64,000 nucleotides of DNA from Caenorhabditis elegans. Taxonomy: Eukaryota; Nematoda; Chromadorea; Rhabditida; Rhabditidae. This document shows positions 25,634 to 36,062 of the stretch, one piece after another. The stretch covers positions 1,426,001 to 1,490,000 of the forward strand of contig NC_003283.11 of NCBI RefSeq assembly GCF_000002985.6, written 5' to 3'. The notes beneath the pieces were generated by a model, which worked only from the letters and a program-made list of their open reading frames with translations, searched no databases and had not been told where the DNA came from. The position numbers and the translations under genes are program-made. Each line of letters starts with the position of its first letter. Within the stretch, counting starts at the first letter, position 1.

Positions 25634-28340
25634 ATGTATACCAGCTGGGCTCATCACTATGTTCCAAAGTTTAATGGATGCTGTGCGTTTTTGGTAAACC
25701 CGCTGTTCATTTTTTGCATCCTGAAAGACAACAAACTGCAATTGGGGAATTATCGATGGCTACTACTTTATTTTGCAATTTTCAACATGGCTTGTTCTTT
25801 GTGTGACATGCTTGTTCCTGTGGTAGGCTATATTCTGAACCATTTATGTAGATACAATTATTTTTCAGTGTGTTCACAATTATCGCTACGCGTTTTCAGT
25901 TTTTACAGCTGGCGGACCATTTCAAGAAGTAACTTGAATTTATCTGACATTTCTACAATCAATCAAAACTTTTCAGTATTCGGAGTTCAACCAGTTCATC
26001 ATCGCGTTCAGATGTAGTTTCATCGCTGCCACGTATGCAATTCTACATGCTCACTTCACCTATCGCTTCATGGTTTTGTTCAAGAACAAGGCTCTCGCCA
26101 AATATTTCATGCCGTACGGCTTGATTTTAACAGTTCTTTATTGCATTCTTCATATGATTTACTGGGTGATTGTGAGTGTTTTCTATAATACATAGCAGGG
26201 GTGGGAGGCAATTGCCGTTTGGCAAATTGGCTATCGTTTGTCTATTTGCCGGAAATTTTTTTATTCCGGCAACTTGCCGGTTTGCCGGAAAACCCGTTTG
26301 CCGCTCACGCCTGATACATGAATAGATGTCATTTTTCAAAAAGATTGGAGAGGGTTTCAGACATGCTACGTATATATTGGTGCGGATATGGAGCGGAAGC
26401 TGTACATGCATGATACAATAATGGATGTCTACGGTGTGGAGTCAACCAAGCTTAACATGATAGTGGCACTTTATCGGGTGAGTTGTTGATTAAGTTTGCG
26501 TGTGATATTTGATGCAACAGTAAGGTTTTAACCCCAAAAATCAACTTATTGTACCAAGTGTAGGTGTGTGTGTGTGACGTCACATTTTACAGTGAAAAAC
26601 AATCGCCGAAATATGTGGTGATGATCAAACGGAAGTGTGATATACTCTGAGTAGGCTTAGGCGTAGGCTTAGATGTAGGCTTACAAGGCGGTGGAGAAAA
26701 AAAGAAAAAAAATCCCAGAAATCCAAGGTTCAGAAAATTTTATGGAAATCCAAAAATGAGGCTGGCAGAAAAACCATGAAAAATTGTCCGAAAAGTGCCC
26801 AAAAAGGAATAAATTGAAAAAATAGTGACAAAAAGTTTTGCGAGATTGGAACATGACAATCTCATTTCTGAAGGTGTGATCCCAAGTTCATTTTTCTGAA
26901 GAGATTGCATTAAAAGCATTATTATCAAAAACGCCATACTTATATTCTCTACATACAAGTCTGTTATAGGAAGGAAGCCAAAATGTGATCAAAAAATCTA
27001 TAATTGGACTGGTTGCCAATACCATATCTTCAGTTTTTTGCGTTTTTGTTTATGTTACGCTCGGTATATTGATCATCAAGAAATTAGGCAGCAATAGTTT
27101 AATAATGAGTAAGAAAACCAAAAAACTGCAAACCCAATTGATGAAGGCACTTATTGTTCAATCGGTTATCCCGACATTTGTCAGTTTTGCTCCTTGCCTG
27201 GCGTCTTGGTATCAACCAGTATTCGGTTTCGAATTAGGAAGGTTTGTTCAAATTCATATTTTTGCTCCGATTGAAAAACATGCCATTTTTAGCGCAGAAA
27301 CTTACAATGAAAGTTGGTAGTTCTGGAAAGTTTCTAGAATTCTCTGTTTGATATCCAAAAATTTTTCAAAGGTGGAGTTGCGCCAGTGCGTAAAATGCGT
27401 AAAAAACTACTCATATGGTACCAAAATGACTCAATATCATAAAAAAACTTTTCAAAAAAATTCTGTCAAAAGGTGACAATTGCTCAGTTTTTGCCACTCA
27501 TAATTTTGGAAGTCGACCAAAAAAAATTGTTTTCTAATACATTTTTTAAACTGTAATTTCGTTTTATCTATTTGCATTAAAACGTTGGGTAGGGGTCGGA
27601 ACTTCGACCGGAAATTATGAGAAATCTGAAATTTTTTATAGTGTTTCTTACGATATTTGGTAGTTTTGTATCATTAAAAGTGTATTGAGACAAAATCTCC
27701 ACTGACACTACTCCACCTTTAAGCTGTCAGAAAATGCGGTGTCACCAGGTAAAGTTATTTAGTACTCGGCATTTGGCTCTAGCTTCTTGCCAAAGTTTGG
27801 CCCAAAAAATATAAACTTGAATCAAAAGTTGGCAAAACTTGGATTCAGGTGTCATCAAAGTTTAACCCAAGTTTCACCCAACTCTTGCCAAACTTTGGCC
27901 CAAACTTTTCTTGTTTCGCTTCAAACTCAGGTAGGTTTTTAAAGAGTTGGGTGTAACTTGTGTTAAACTTTGGTAAAGCCTGAATACAAGTTTTGCCAAA
28001 GTCTTGCCTATCTTTTGCCCAAGTTTAGCCAACTTCTGATCCAAGTTATTATTTTTTGGGCCAAACTTTGGCAAGAAGCTAGAGCCAAATGCCGAGTAGT
28101 CTCTAAAAAAAACAATTACCATATATTACATCTATTATACATTTCAGAGCAGTTTATCACACTTCTTCCGTCCTAGTATCCGCATTTCCATTCTTCGATC
28201 CCACCGCCATCATTTTCTTTGTTCCAACGTTCCGCAAGCGATGCAAGGAATTATTGTGTTTCAATTTTCCCATAAAATCAGCAGCTAACAGCAATGCGAA
28301 AGAGGAAATTGTCAATGTTTCAGCACAAGTACCAAGCTAA
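25634..28340 (+). CDS. Seven-transmembrane chemoreceptor, str/srj type
   Basis: Six exons: 25634-25822, 25869-25928, 25977-26171, 26361-26477, 26970-27241 and 28148-28340, giving 341 residues with no frame break. The start MYTSWAHHYVPK with NPLFIFCIL and LLLYFAIFNM in helices 1-2 is typical of the STR superfamily. Helix 3 has FRCSFIAATYAILHAHFTYR, helix 5 begins near KKSIIGLVANTISS, and KKTKKLQTQLMKALIVQ leads into helix 6. SAFPFFDPTAIIFF is the helix 7 signature, and the tail is short and polar. By family it is a candidate chemosensory GPCR of sensory cilia; ligand unknown. The resemblance to srj is from memory and could be str. The last intron holds two palindromic elements. Confidence 0.9.
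26190..26315. repeat. Small TTGCCG/GGCAAA repeat in receptor intron 3
   Basis: A GTGGGAGGCAATTGCCGTTT start and a TTTGCCGCTCACGCCTG end enclose alternating GGCAAAT and TTGCCGG units. It is the compact form, without a long core. Confidence 0.65.
26640..26690. repeat. Short TTAGGC-like array
   Basis: TAGGCTTAGGCGTAGGCTTAGATGTAGGCTT at about 26653-26683, in receptor intron 4. The following bases (ccatgaaaaattgtccgaaa and on) match the flank of the array at 12110, so the element is complete but has few hexamers. Confidence 0.65.
27368..27722. repeat. GGTGGAGTTGCGCC MITE in receptor intron 5
   Basis: AAAGGTGGAGTTGCGCCAGT at about 27370 matches the inverted end CACTACTCCACCTTTAA near 27720. The full-length copy contains the shared internal segment. 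Confidence 0.85.
27761..28100. repeat. Long hairpin, TTTGGCTCTAGCTTCTTGCC arms
   Basis: ACTCGGCATTTGGCTCTAGC at about 27763 is inverted as GAGCCAAATGCCGAGTAGT at 28082-28100. Both arms continue inward through repeated CCAAAGTTTGGCC and AACTTTGGC motifs. It is a second element in the same receptor intron, directly after the MITE. Confidence 0.8.
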
Positions 28341-28685
28341 TTTTTAGGTTTTATATATTTTTCCTTGATTTTTTAAAGATTATATTTATTCAGTGAGTCA
28401 ATAAATATTTTATAAATCTTTTACGCGTAATAAGCGTGTCCCTATTTTTTGTTAAACTCTGAAGCCGTGGTAATACGTGTAATTGAGCATTGTTTGAAAT
28501 TTTTTTTTTTGGAATTATTTTTTTCAATTTCAACTTCCGATAATTGATAGTCAGCAAAATATATTTTTTAATGTATGTTTTCTCTTTTTTTAAATAATTT
28601 TTAACTGCGCAAAAAAACTGGCTTATTTCAACATGATAATCCAACTTTTTTGATTTAAAATAAATATATAAATGTAGAAAAATAT

Positions 28686-28873
28686 TCGTTCTATCTGAAA
28701 ATAACATTTAATTGTGTTGGAAAGTTTGAAAAAGTTCTCAAATAGTGCCAGAAAGTTGCCGTTTGCCGAAAAAATGACGTTAAAAGTTTTTTGGCGAATG
28801 GCGACTTTGGGGCACTATTTGAGGTCTTTTTGCAGCTTTTCAACAAAAATAAATGCTATTTTCAGATAGAACA
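28686..28873. repeat. Palindromic element, about 190 bp
   Basis: TTCTATCTGAAAATAACATT at 28689 is inverted as GCTATTTTCAGATAGAACA at 28855-28873. Arms also match at AAATAGTGCC against GGCACTATTT. It is intergenic between the receptor and the chitinase-like gene. Confidence 0.75.
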
Positions 28874-29115
28874 ACTCGTTTCCTACATTTCTATATTAGT
28901 TTTAAATGAGCCAGTTTTGTGCATTTGCCGTAAAAATGCCGCACAGCCCTTCTACACACTAATCAAATCTCCTTACAACGATGCTGTTGAAAACGAGCAG
29001 GTGAAATGGTCAAAAACGCTCAGATCTTGTTGATATTGAAGAATAATATATTTTCGAAAATATGTATTATAGACTTGCAGTACAACGATTTTTCGATCAT
29101 TTTTCGACAAGCTCG

Positions 29116-30646
29116 ATGATTCTAAATATTCTTTTATTATTTTTCCCGGTGGTTAGTTTTTTTTTTTTTTTTTTTTCACAAGTTAAATTATGGATGAATA
29201 ATATAAAATATTCAGGTTTCTGCTGAATTCGACTTCAAGGATCTAAAATGGCAACCTGATTTAATCACAAAAGAATCAATTCTTCAAAATAACGGGAAAT
29301 TAACGGTGGAGCCACTTTTCGAAGGAATGACGCAACTTGCTTTTGTCACACCGGTGGGTGTTAAAAGTTATTTGAAAATTTGTGTGCGCCGCTGTGTGTG
29401 TGTGTGTAGCGAAGTGCAAAATCTGGTTTTTTAGAAGCGGCCGACACGTTCGGGGTTCCGCGCCGCACTATGCATGCGGCGTGGGTGACGCCGTGAGGCC
29501 GGCGGAGGCTCCGTGCGGCAAGTGCGGCGACCTCATGGGAGCCACAAAAAAATCAGTTTGCAGTGGAATCCACGTGGCTTCATGCTTGCTCGCAAGCGAG
29601 CCGCCCGTCTCACATATATTAGTCCTGTTTGGTTTCGTGTTCATCCACTATTCGATACGGACCAAGAACTATCAGACGTGGGAATCTACGGCAAAAAGGA
29701 TATCAATCCCGATTTTATTCGAGCACTACGAAAATCGAATCCTGACATCAAAATTGTGCCACGTTTCTATTTCGACGAGTTCAAATCGGCGATCTTAAAG
29801 GAATTTGTCGTTAAAGAGGCGCTGGCTCAAAAAGTCGGACAAACTCTTGCCAACTTCTGTCACAAGCACGGTTTCGATGGATTGGTCATCGATTTGTACA
29901 GCACATTTGTCGATGTGATCGCAAATTCGGAATTCAGATTGTAAGAAGAATCTAAAATTTATTATATTTTTTCTAGAGAAATAAATAAATTTCAGAGACG
30001 CGCTGGAGACTATTGAGCACATTGGAAAAGTTATTAGGAAGAATGAGCTCACCGCAATTCTATCCTTCCCTGCAGTTGTTAACGTCATTGAAGAGGAAAA
30101 CGGAAGCCCGTTGGTTTTTCGTTATCCTGGCTTTGAAATTTTATTACTTTCAGAAAAAGCGTCTTCTTTATTAGTTCAGAAGAATGCAGTGGCTTAGTTG
30201 CTGCCTATTATCATCTCCAGCTTTGGACGTACACGGATGCACTGAAAGGAAGCCGAAAATATGTCAACGACGAGTTCATTTATCACAATCTTCATCACTG
30301 CGGATTCTCGCCAAAACTCATGATTGGAATCAACTTCTATGGAATTGAGCTCAATTTGAAAGGCGCGACTACAATCACAGCTAAAAGGTTCTTACAAGTT
30401 CTTAAGGGGGAGGATTCGGTTTTCAAGTTCAATGAGGAGAGCAAAGAGCATATGCTACTTTTTGAGTGTGGTTGAAATAGTTGAAAACTGAAAAAAAACT
30501 TATCTTCCAGACGCAATAAATCCACAATAATTTTCCCGACTCTTACAACTCTGGAGCATCGAATCGCGTTAGCAAAAAAGTTCAACGCGAGTATCTCCAT
30601 CTGGGATTACGGACCAGGACTGGACTATTTTACTAATTTGGTTTAA
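29116..30646 (+). CDS. chil-14: Chitinase-like secreted protein, CHID1-related GH18 fold
   Basis: Six exons: 29116-29151, 29216-29353, 29564-29940, 29996-30109, 30154-30465 and 30511-30646, giving 370 residues against about 390 in vertebrate CHID1. The signal peptide is MILNILLLFFPVVSA. The block FVTPWNPRGFMLARK then TYISPVWFRV matches the CHID1 start of the barrel. The catalytic DxxDxDxE of active GH18 enzymes appears as GFDGLVIDLYS, without the final Glu, so catalysis is unlikely; a carbohydrate-binding or lysosomal/secreted role is inferred from CHID1. The C-terminus ISIWDYGPGLDYF also matches. The short first exon uses donor GTTAGT, and the exon 4 donor (GTTGGT) is chosen to keep frame. 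The symbol is from memory of the R09B5 clone and needs confirmation. Confidence 0.85.
29430..29545. other. GC-rich island inside chitinase-like gene intron 2
   Basis: About 110 bp dominated by CGGCCG, CCGCGCCGCAC, GCGGCGTGGG, GAGGCCGGCGG and CCGTGCGGC, in an intron otherwise AT-rich. Partial inverted pairing exists (GCCGCACTATGCATGCGGC at about 29464-29482). Not recognised. Confidence 0.6.
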
Positions 30647-31257
30647 ACTTCAAGCATCGTGTAAATTGTATAAACTTTTCATAATCATATGAATAATATC
30701 GTCCTAAACCGGAATTACTGCCCTGCAAACATCAATTGGAAATAGTGGTGCGATCACCCCATCTTCAAAAACCTACCGTAACCCGTTTCGAACACGTGAA
30801 CAGTCTGTGCTCTGCGTGCTCTCTGGGTGGACGGCCGGTTATCAATGGGCTCTAAAAGTTCTTTAAGCTTTGTTTGTGGTAGATCAGAGATTGACAATTT
30901 GGGGAGTTGAGTTTTGAGTGTTCTTTGAGTTGATTTTTAAGAAAAAAAGTTTAGGAGATGAAGTGATAAAAGAAACACAGATGTCAGTTACTAGAAAAAA
31001 ATCTTCGTGAATTAATTCAGCATTACAATTTACAATCAGACCATACTAGGCATAGAAATGCGTATTTATCAGTTAACCATGTGGCGATCAGACCATTTTC
31101 ATTTGGCGAGGAGCGGAAACAGTGAGTTGGGTGTTCTCTGTGGAAAGATTCAATTTTTGATGAAAAAAATATTTTTCAATAGTAAAAACCGGGGCCCAAA
31201 AAAATCGAAAACCGAGATTCTAGAATTTTCACCACTATGATTTTTTTAGCCGATTTA

Positions 31258-32493
31258 TCAGGTCGTCCCATAAGTTTTTGTACTTTTTCAAAACTTTTTT
31301 AACAAGTTCTAAACTGACAGAACAAAATCGAATCTTTTATAAATGCGCATGTATAGTATGTACTACTTGTCAAAAATTTTATGCGTCATTTGAAGATCCT
31401 CCTGATAACAATCACGGAAACCGGAGCCAAAAATAGCGACATACCCAAATAATGGGAGGTGTTTTCCTTCGTCCTGCTATTCACAGGGAATTAATCAATG
31501 AACATGAAAACGTAGTATTAGTAAAGATAATGGTTCAAAATACATGGTCAGTATAGTTAAAATTATCATTAGCACTTATTAGCCGTTTTGGACGTGGACT
31601 ATTTGGCTCATGTTTATCAACCACTGAGTGAACATCTTCATGGAATAATTTCTCACTAAAAGTGATGGGATTATTTTAATTTTTGTTTCTTATTTTATAT
31701 AACAATACTTGCATAGTACAAATATAAACTTTGTTTTACTTGCTGATTTCTCAACCATAAGTTAGAAGCCCAACACTATAAATGCCGGGTATCACATGAG
31801 GTTGGCCATGTAGATTGTTTGAACGAAGAGGCCACCAGTAAAGTTTTTTATTTTATTTATGATACATAGATTCACTTCTAAATAACACTAGACTTAATTA
31901 TCTATCTTTCATTCCGAGGACTAAATGGACCAATATATGCTTCAATCACTCCTATAGCCAATTGTTAAAAAGTACAAAATAGTGTGGTTACAAAATTCTC
32001 AATTATAACATTTCCCCATGACTGAAAAAATTAAACTTTTTTTAAATTTTGACTGCACATGATGTGCACTTATCGTAAACATAAACAATGCACCCGTTCC
32101 ATTCTCAGCGGCTTCGCAGGAATCAAAAACTCGGACGCCCTATTTAATTGGCCTCAACAATTGTGTTTAGCTACAGTAGTTTTTCCGGAATAGTTATACT
32201 AAATTTATAATTATTTAAAACAAGAGTGTGGAAGCATCTACTTGACAGTATATATTAACCATTACTTTAAGCTATGGATGGTGTAGAATAAACTCCAGAA
32301 GGAATGGTGTAAAAAGCTGATTCTATAGTTACTCGTTTTTCTAAAGAACCGCGGGGGCCTGGGATGTCAGAGTTATGTTGCATTAAGGTGACAAGTTGGT
32401 GACATGCTACCATAAATATAAAATCTTAGAATTGTCCGAAAAAGTTTTGTGGATAATTCGAAAAAAAGTACAAAAACTTATGGGACGACCTGA
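31258..32493. mobile_element. Degenerate mariner-type DNA transposon, about 1.24 kb
   Basis: Perfect inverted ends of about 31 bp begin TCAGGTCGTCCCATAAGTTT and run to the poly-T after GTAC. Each is bordered by TA, the mariner target duplication. The length suits a full mariner, but no long open frame survives on either strand, so the transposase is dead. No related copy is seen in this window. Confidence 0.85.
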
Positions 32494-32814
32494 TACAAAG
32501 GCACAAAGCACATTTTTGAATAGTTAACAAGCGCTCAGTCATGATGGTATCGTTTGAATTGGAATTAAAAGTTTTGAAGTGGCCTAGAAAAAGCGAAAAC
32601 TAGGCCAAACCTCAAAAATGGTATTAATTCAAACATGTGATTAAGAAGCAAGTTTCAAAGTGTCACTGGGGTTTCTTTAAAAATTAGAAAACCCTCGGTA
32701 ATTAACAACGAATGGGATCATTAGCAGAAATTTTTTTTTTAATCTGTGGTTAACTCGGCCACCCATATTTTTTGAGGCCGGCCACGGGCCGAACTTTATC
32801 TTACAGTTTAATGA

Positions 32815-32960
32815 AGTCAAAGGCAGAGTAGCGCCAATGGGAAAGTTTTGCAAACCTTTCCTATGATGCCAAAATGGCCAATGTGGCAGTTACTGAATTT
32901 TTGCCACTTTTTGAGAAATTTATAGCATTGTCGCTTGTTCGAATACTAATATAAAATTCA
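32815..32960. repeat. Partial GGTGGAGTAGCGCC MITE
   Basis: AAAGGCAGAGTAGCGCCAAT at about 32819 and the following AAACCTTTCCTATGATGCCA are diverged family sequence; the rest is truncated. Confidence 0.55.
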
Positions 32961-32999
32961 AACTTATTTTTGATTGACGACGTATAAAAAAACGAATTA

Positions 33000-33885
33000 A
33001 TCGAGTTAAAAACTTCTCGAAAAAATTTTGGCACTTTTTTTTGTGCAGTAAAAAAGTAGTGAAATCTCAGCAATTTTAAGTGCAAAAATATATTATAAAA
33101 TAGAAGTTTTTCAAGTAGGAACTCCAAGTCTAATTTTGGAACAAATAATTTCAAATTTTTGAGAATGTCGTGTAAAATTTTAACTTGTTGAATGCATTCA
33201 TAGTGTAATTAATCAAAAAAAAATCGTTCAGTTTTAAGCCACCATAGGTGTTTTAAAAAATTGCATTGCCTCTTGGAAAAAAAAAACATATTGTTCAGTT
33301 TTTAATTATTTGTTCTACTAAAACAACATAGTCTCATTGATTCTTGAGTCTAGTTTCCATTGGAACTACTACAACAAATGTAACCAATTGAAATTGTCAT
33401 CCCGATGGAAATTGCTCCCAATTGTTCAATGTTTTCCGATCTTCTTCTGCAACGTTTTCAAAGCAACTACTACTACAACAACGATGTCAGCTGACTTTTG
33501 GAGTACTTTTAGTCATCAAAAAAAAAAGTCTTGAACCATATAAACAAGATGACAAATAGATCAGAAGCTCCGCCCCACGTTTGGGGCAATCGCCATAACC
33601 GAAGAACCAACAGTCTCCGGAACCGAAAAACGGGAAACTCCCCCTTTTTCAAAGCACTCATGATTTTTTCTGGAGTCTTATCAGCAACTTTTAGAGCAAC
33701 ACGTTATCTTTGTAAAACAGCCCACTCTCCTGTTCACATGCCATTTTTTGTGTATAAAAAGACGACTATTCCTCTAGTTCTTCGATACTTTTGTAATAAA
33801 ATTGTCTAGTTTGTGAAAAATAGTTTGCAATCATTTAATTTCGTTCATTTTTAACCTTTTTTGTTAACCACTTTTTAAAATCGAA
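33000..33885. other. Intergenic with one unexplained conserved-looking block
   Basis: At 33549-33809 an open frame starts MTNRSEAPPHVWGNR and ends before AATAAAATTG (33796-33805), but composition and lack of any known motif make coding doubtful. TATAAAAAG at about 33754 could be a promoter element. No RNA gene was recognised. Confidence 0.3.
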
Positions 33886-34210
33886 TTTTTAAGGTTCGGC
33901 CAATTTTTTGTTGACAAATCCGGCAATTCGGCAAACTTCCCGTTTGCCGATTAAACTTTCGTTTCCGGCAAAAAATTTCCCGTTTTTTCTAGATATTTTT
34001 AAAGAATTATAATTCTATAGCGCACTTTTGAAAATAGATGTAGGGGCATTCAGACAATTTTGCCGTTTTTATCGGCAAATTCGGCAAATTGGCAATTTAC
34101 CGGTTTGCCGATTTGTCGGAAATTTTCAATTTTGGCAATTTGTGGATTCGCCGGAAATTTTCATTTCCGGCACAATGCCGATTTGCCGAATTGCCGGACT
34201 TTTGAGCTTC
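33885..34210. repeat. TTGCCG-bordered element upstream of the hydroxyacyl-CoA dehydrogenase gene
   Basis: CCGGCAATTCGGCAAACTTC at about 33920 and an array at 34070-34200 flank a short core. It ends about 190 bp before the start codon, so it may overlap the promoter. Confidence 0.65.
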
Positions 34211-34359
34211 AGAAGCTCAATGGCTTTTTCCACTTGACCGCGAAAATAGAAAATTAAAAAAAAACCGTTTTTGACAATTTATTTATCATTGCATAAAAAA
34301 TTGCTCGACTTTTATCCTTTTTATCAAAACATCCATCATTTTTCTTAATTCAACATTTC

Positions 34360-34369
34360 TCTTTTCAGA
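34360..34369 (+). promoter_or_regulatory. Likely SL trans-splice acceptor of the hydroxyacyl-CoA dehydrogenase gene
   Basis: TCTCTTTTCAG ends at about 34368, 19 nt before the start codon, with no donor upstream in a plausible exon. This is the normal layout for SL1 addition. Confidence 0.6.
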
Positions 34370-34387
34370 AATTTTCCCCCACAAAAC

Positions 34388-35510
34388 ATGGTGCAATCCG
34401 GAAACGAAAACCCAAAGCCCCTGGTGGCAATTTTTGGCGCCGGAATGATGGGAAGCGGCATCGCACAGGTCTGTCTTCAGGCAGGCTATCCCGTCAATTT
34501 GTACGGTAGAAGCGAGAAGAAGCTTTTGGAGGCCAGAGAGACTATCAAGAAAAATCTAATTCGTGTCGCTAGCAAGAAGAAGACCGACGTTCCGATGGAA
34601 CCAGCAGCCTTGGAGGAAATTGCTCAGATTCAACTTGATTTGCTCCAGATTCATACTGATGTAAGTCTTAAGTTTAAGCTTAGGCTTAAGCTTAGGCTTA
34701 AGCTTAGGCTAAGACTGAGGCTTATGCTACACCTTAGGCTGTCTACACCCGGTCTATAAAATCTGGAAGTAAAATATTTCAGATTCCGTCCGCTGCCGAA
34801 GATGCTGCAATGGCGATTGAGGCTGTGGCCGAAAACTTGGATCTGAAACTTGACATCTTCCAGACAATTCAGAAAACTTGCCCACAGTGAGCATTAAATT
34901 TTTTTAAAACATTTTTATAATTTTTTTTTCAGAAACTGCATGCTTATCACGAACACCTCGTCTCTAAAACTGTCTCAAATGCTCCCAGTTATTCAGAACC
35001 CGGCACTATTCGCTGGGCTTCATTTCTTCAACCCTGTTCCAGTGATGAAGCTTGTAGAAGTTGTATCAACTGATGAAACTTCTCCAGAGACCACAAATTT
35101 CTTGTTCAACTTCTGCAAAGAAATCAAAAAGCTGCCGGTCGCCGCGAAGGATACTCCTGGATTCATTGTCAACCGGCTATTGATCCCATATCTTATGGAC
35201 TCCATTCGCATGCTGGAACGTGGAGATGCAACTAAAGAAGATATCGATACAGCCATGCGATTTGGAACTTCTTACCCAATGGGACCAATTGAATTGTGTG
35301 ACTATGTTGGACTTGATGTTCTGCAGAGCACTTTGAAAAGTGAGATTTACCAACTCCTTTTCTAGGTTTTATTGAACCCTTTCTAATCTTTCAGTCTTCC
35401 GCGAAACCATCCCTGGTGACGCCCGTTTTGCACCAATCCCACTTATGGACAAATTGGTCGCTGAAGGAAAGCTTGGCAGAAAAACGAAGCAGGGATTCTA
35501 CACGTATTGA
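34388..35510 (+). CDS. hacd-1: 3-hydroxyacyl-CoA dehydrogenase
   Basis: Four exons: 34388-34660, 34783-34886, 34933-35339 and 35395-35510, giving 299 residues, the size of short-chain L-3-hydroxyacyl-CoA dehydrogenases. It oxidises L-3-hydroxyacyl-CoA with NAD in fatty-acid beta-oxidation. The N-terminal Rossmann fold shows [25 protein letters not shown] and [17 protein letters not shown] hold the conserved Ser and catalytic His, and [15 protein letters not shown] starts the C-terminal helical domain. The end [11 protein letters not shown] is typical. No clear mitochondrial presequence is seen. Intron 1 carries a TTAGGC-like array. Tail-to-tail with the ferroportin gene. The symbol is recalled from the R09B5 region. 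Confidence 0.95.
34665..34742. repeat. TTAGGC-like array in intron 1
   Basis: About a dozen degenerate CTTAGG/CTTAAG hexamers run from just inside the donor (34670) to 34738. They begin only a few bases after the 5' splice site. Confidence 0.8.
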
Positions 35511-36062
35511 ACACTTTTTGAGCATATTTTTTGTGTACACTACTTGCCAGCTTTTTGATGTATATTTTGCTTCTTACAGGTCATAGTTTCAGAGAAATAA
35601 ATATTTACATTTGAAGTTTTTGATAATCTAGAATTTTTGTAATAATGTCCATAACATGGAAAATGTCTAAATTGGCACATTGAAGTAATTCCCAAGTTGA
35701 AGTAAGTTGTCTCAGGAAAAGTACACTACCGAACTGGTGCAACTCTATATTTACTAAAAATAAATTTCTGGAACAGTTTTTTGGTATTTTTCAAATAAGC
35801 TAATATATTTTCTTTGTAATATTCAAGAGCGTATCTATTAAATTTATGTTTTCAAATGTAAATTAGAAATTCTTAAATATTGCCAAAAAATAATTTAAAA
35901 CAATTTTTTGAAAAACGATTCAAAGATTATTCACAATAAGATTATTGAAAAATATATGATAAGACGTTTGTAAAGTTTAGTTTCAGATCAATAATAAAAA
36001 TTGTTATATTTTGCTCATGAATTATTTATTTGCTTATAAAAAAATCTTTTAGATAAATTCAT
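35511..36062. other. Convergent 3' ends
   Basis: AATAAATA at 35598 is the likely poly(A) signal of the dehydrogenase gene. The remainder is AT-rich with no gene seen. Confidence 0.6.

Noticed and set aside
33549-33809. Open frame of about 87 residues with AATAAA near its end
   Set aside because: No start context, motif or splice support; kept only as an unexplained block.
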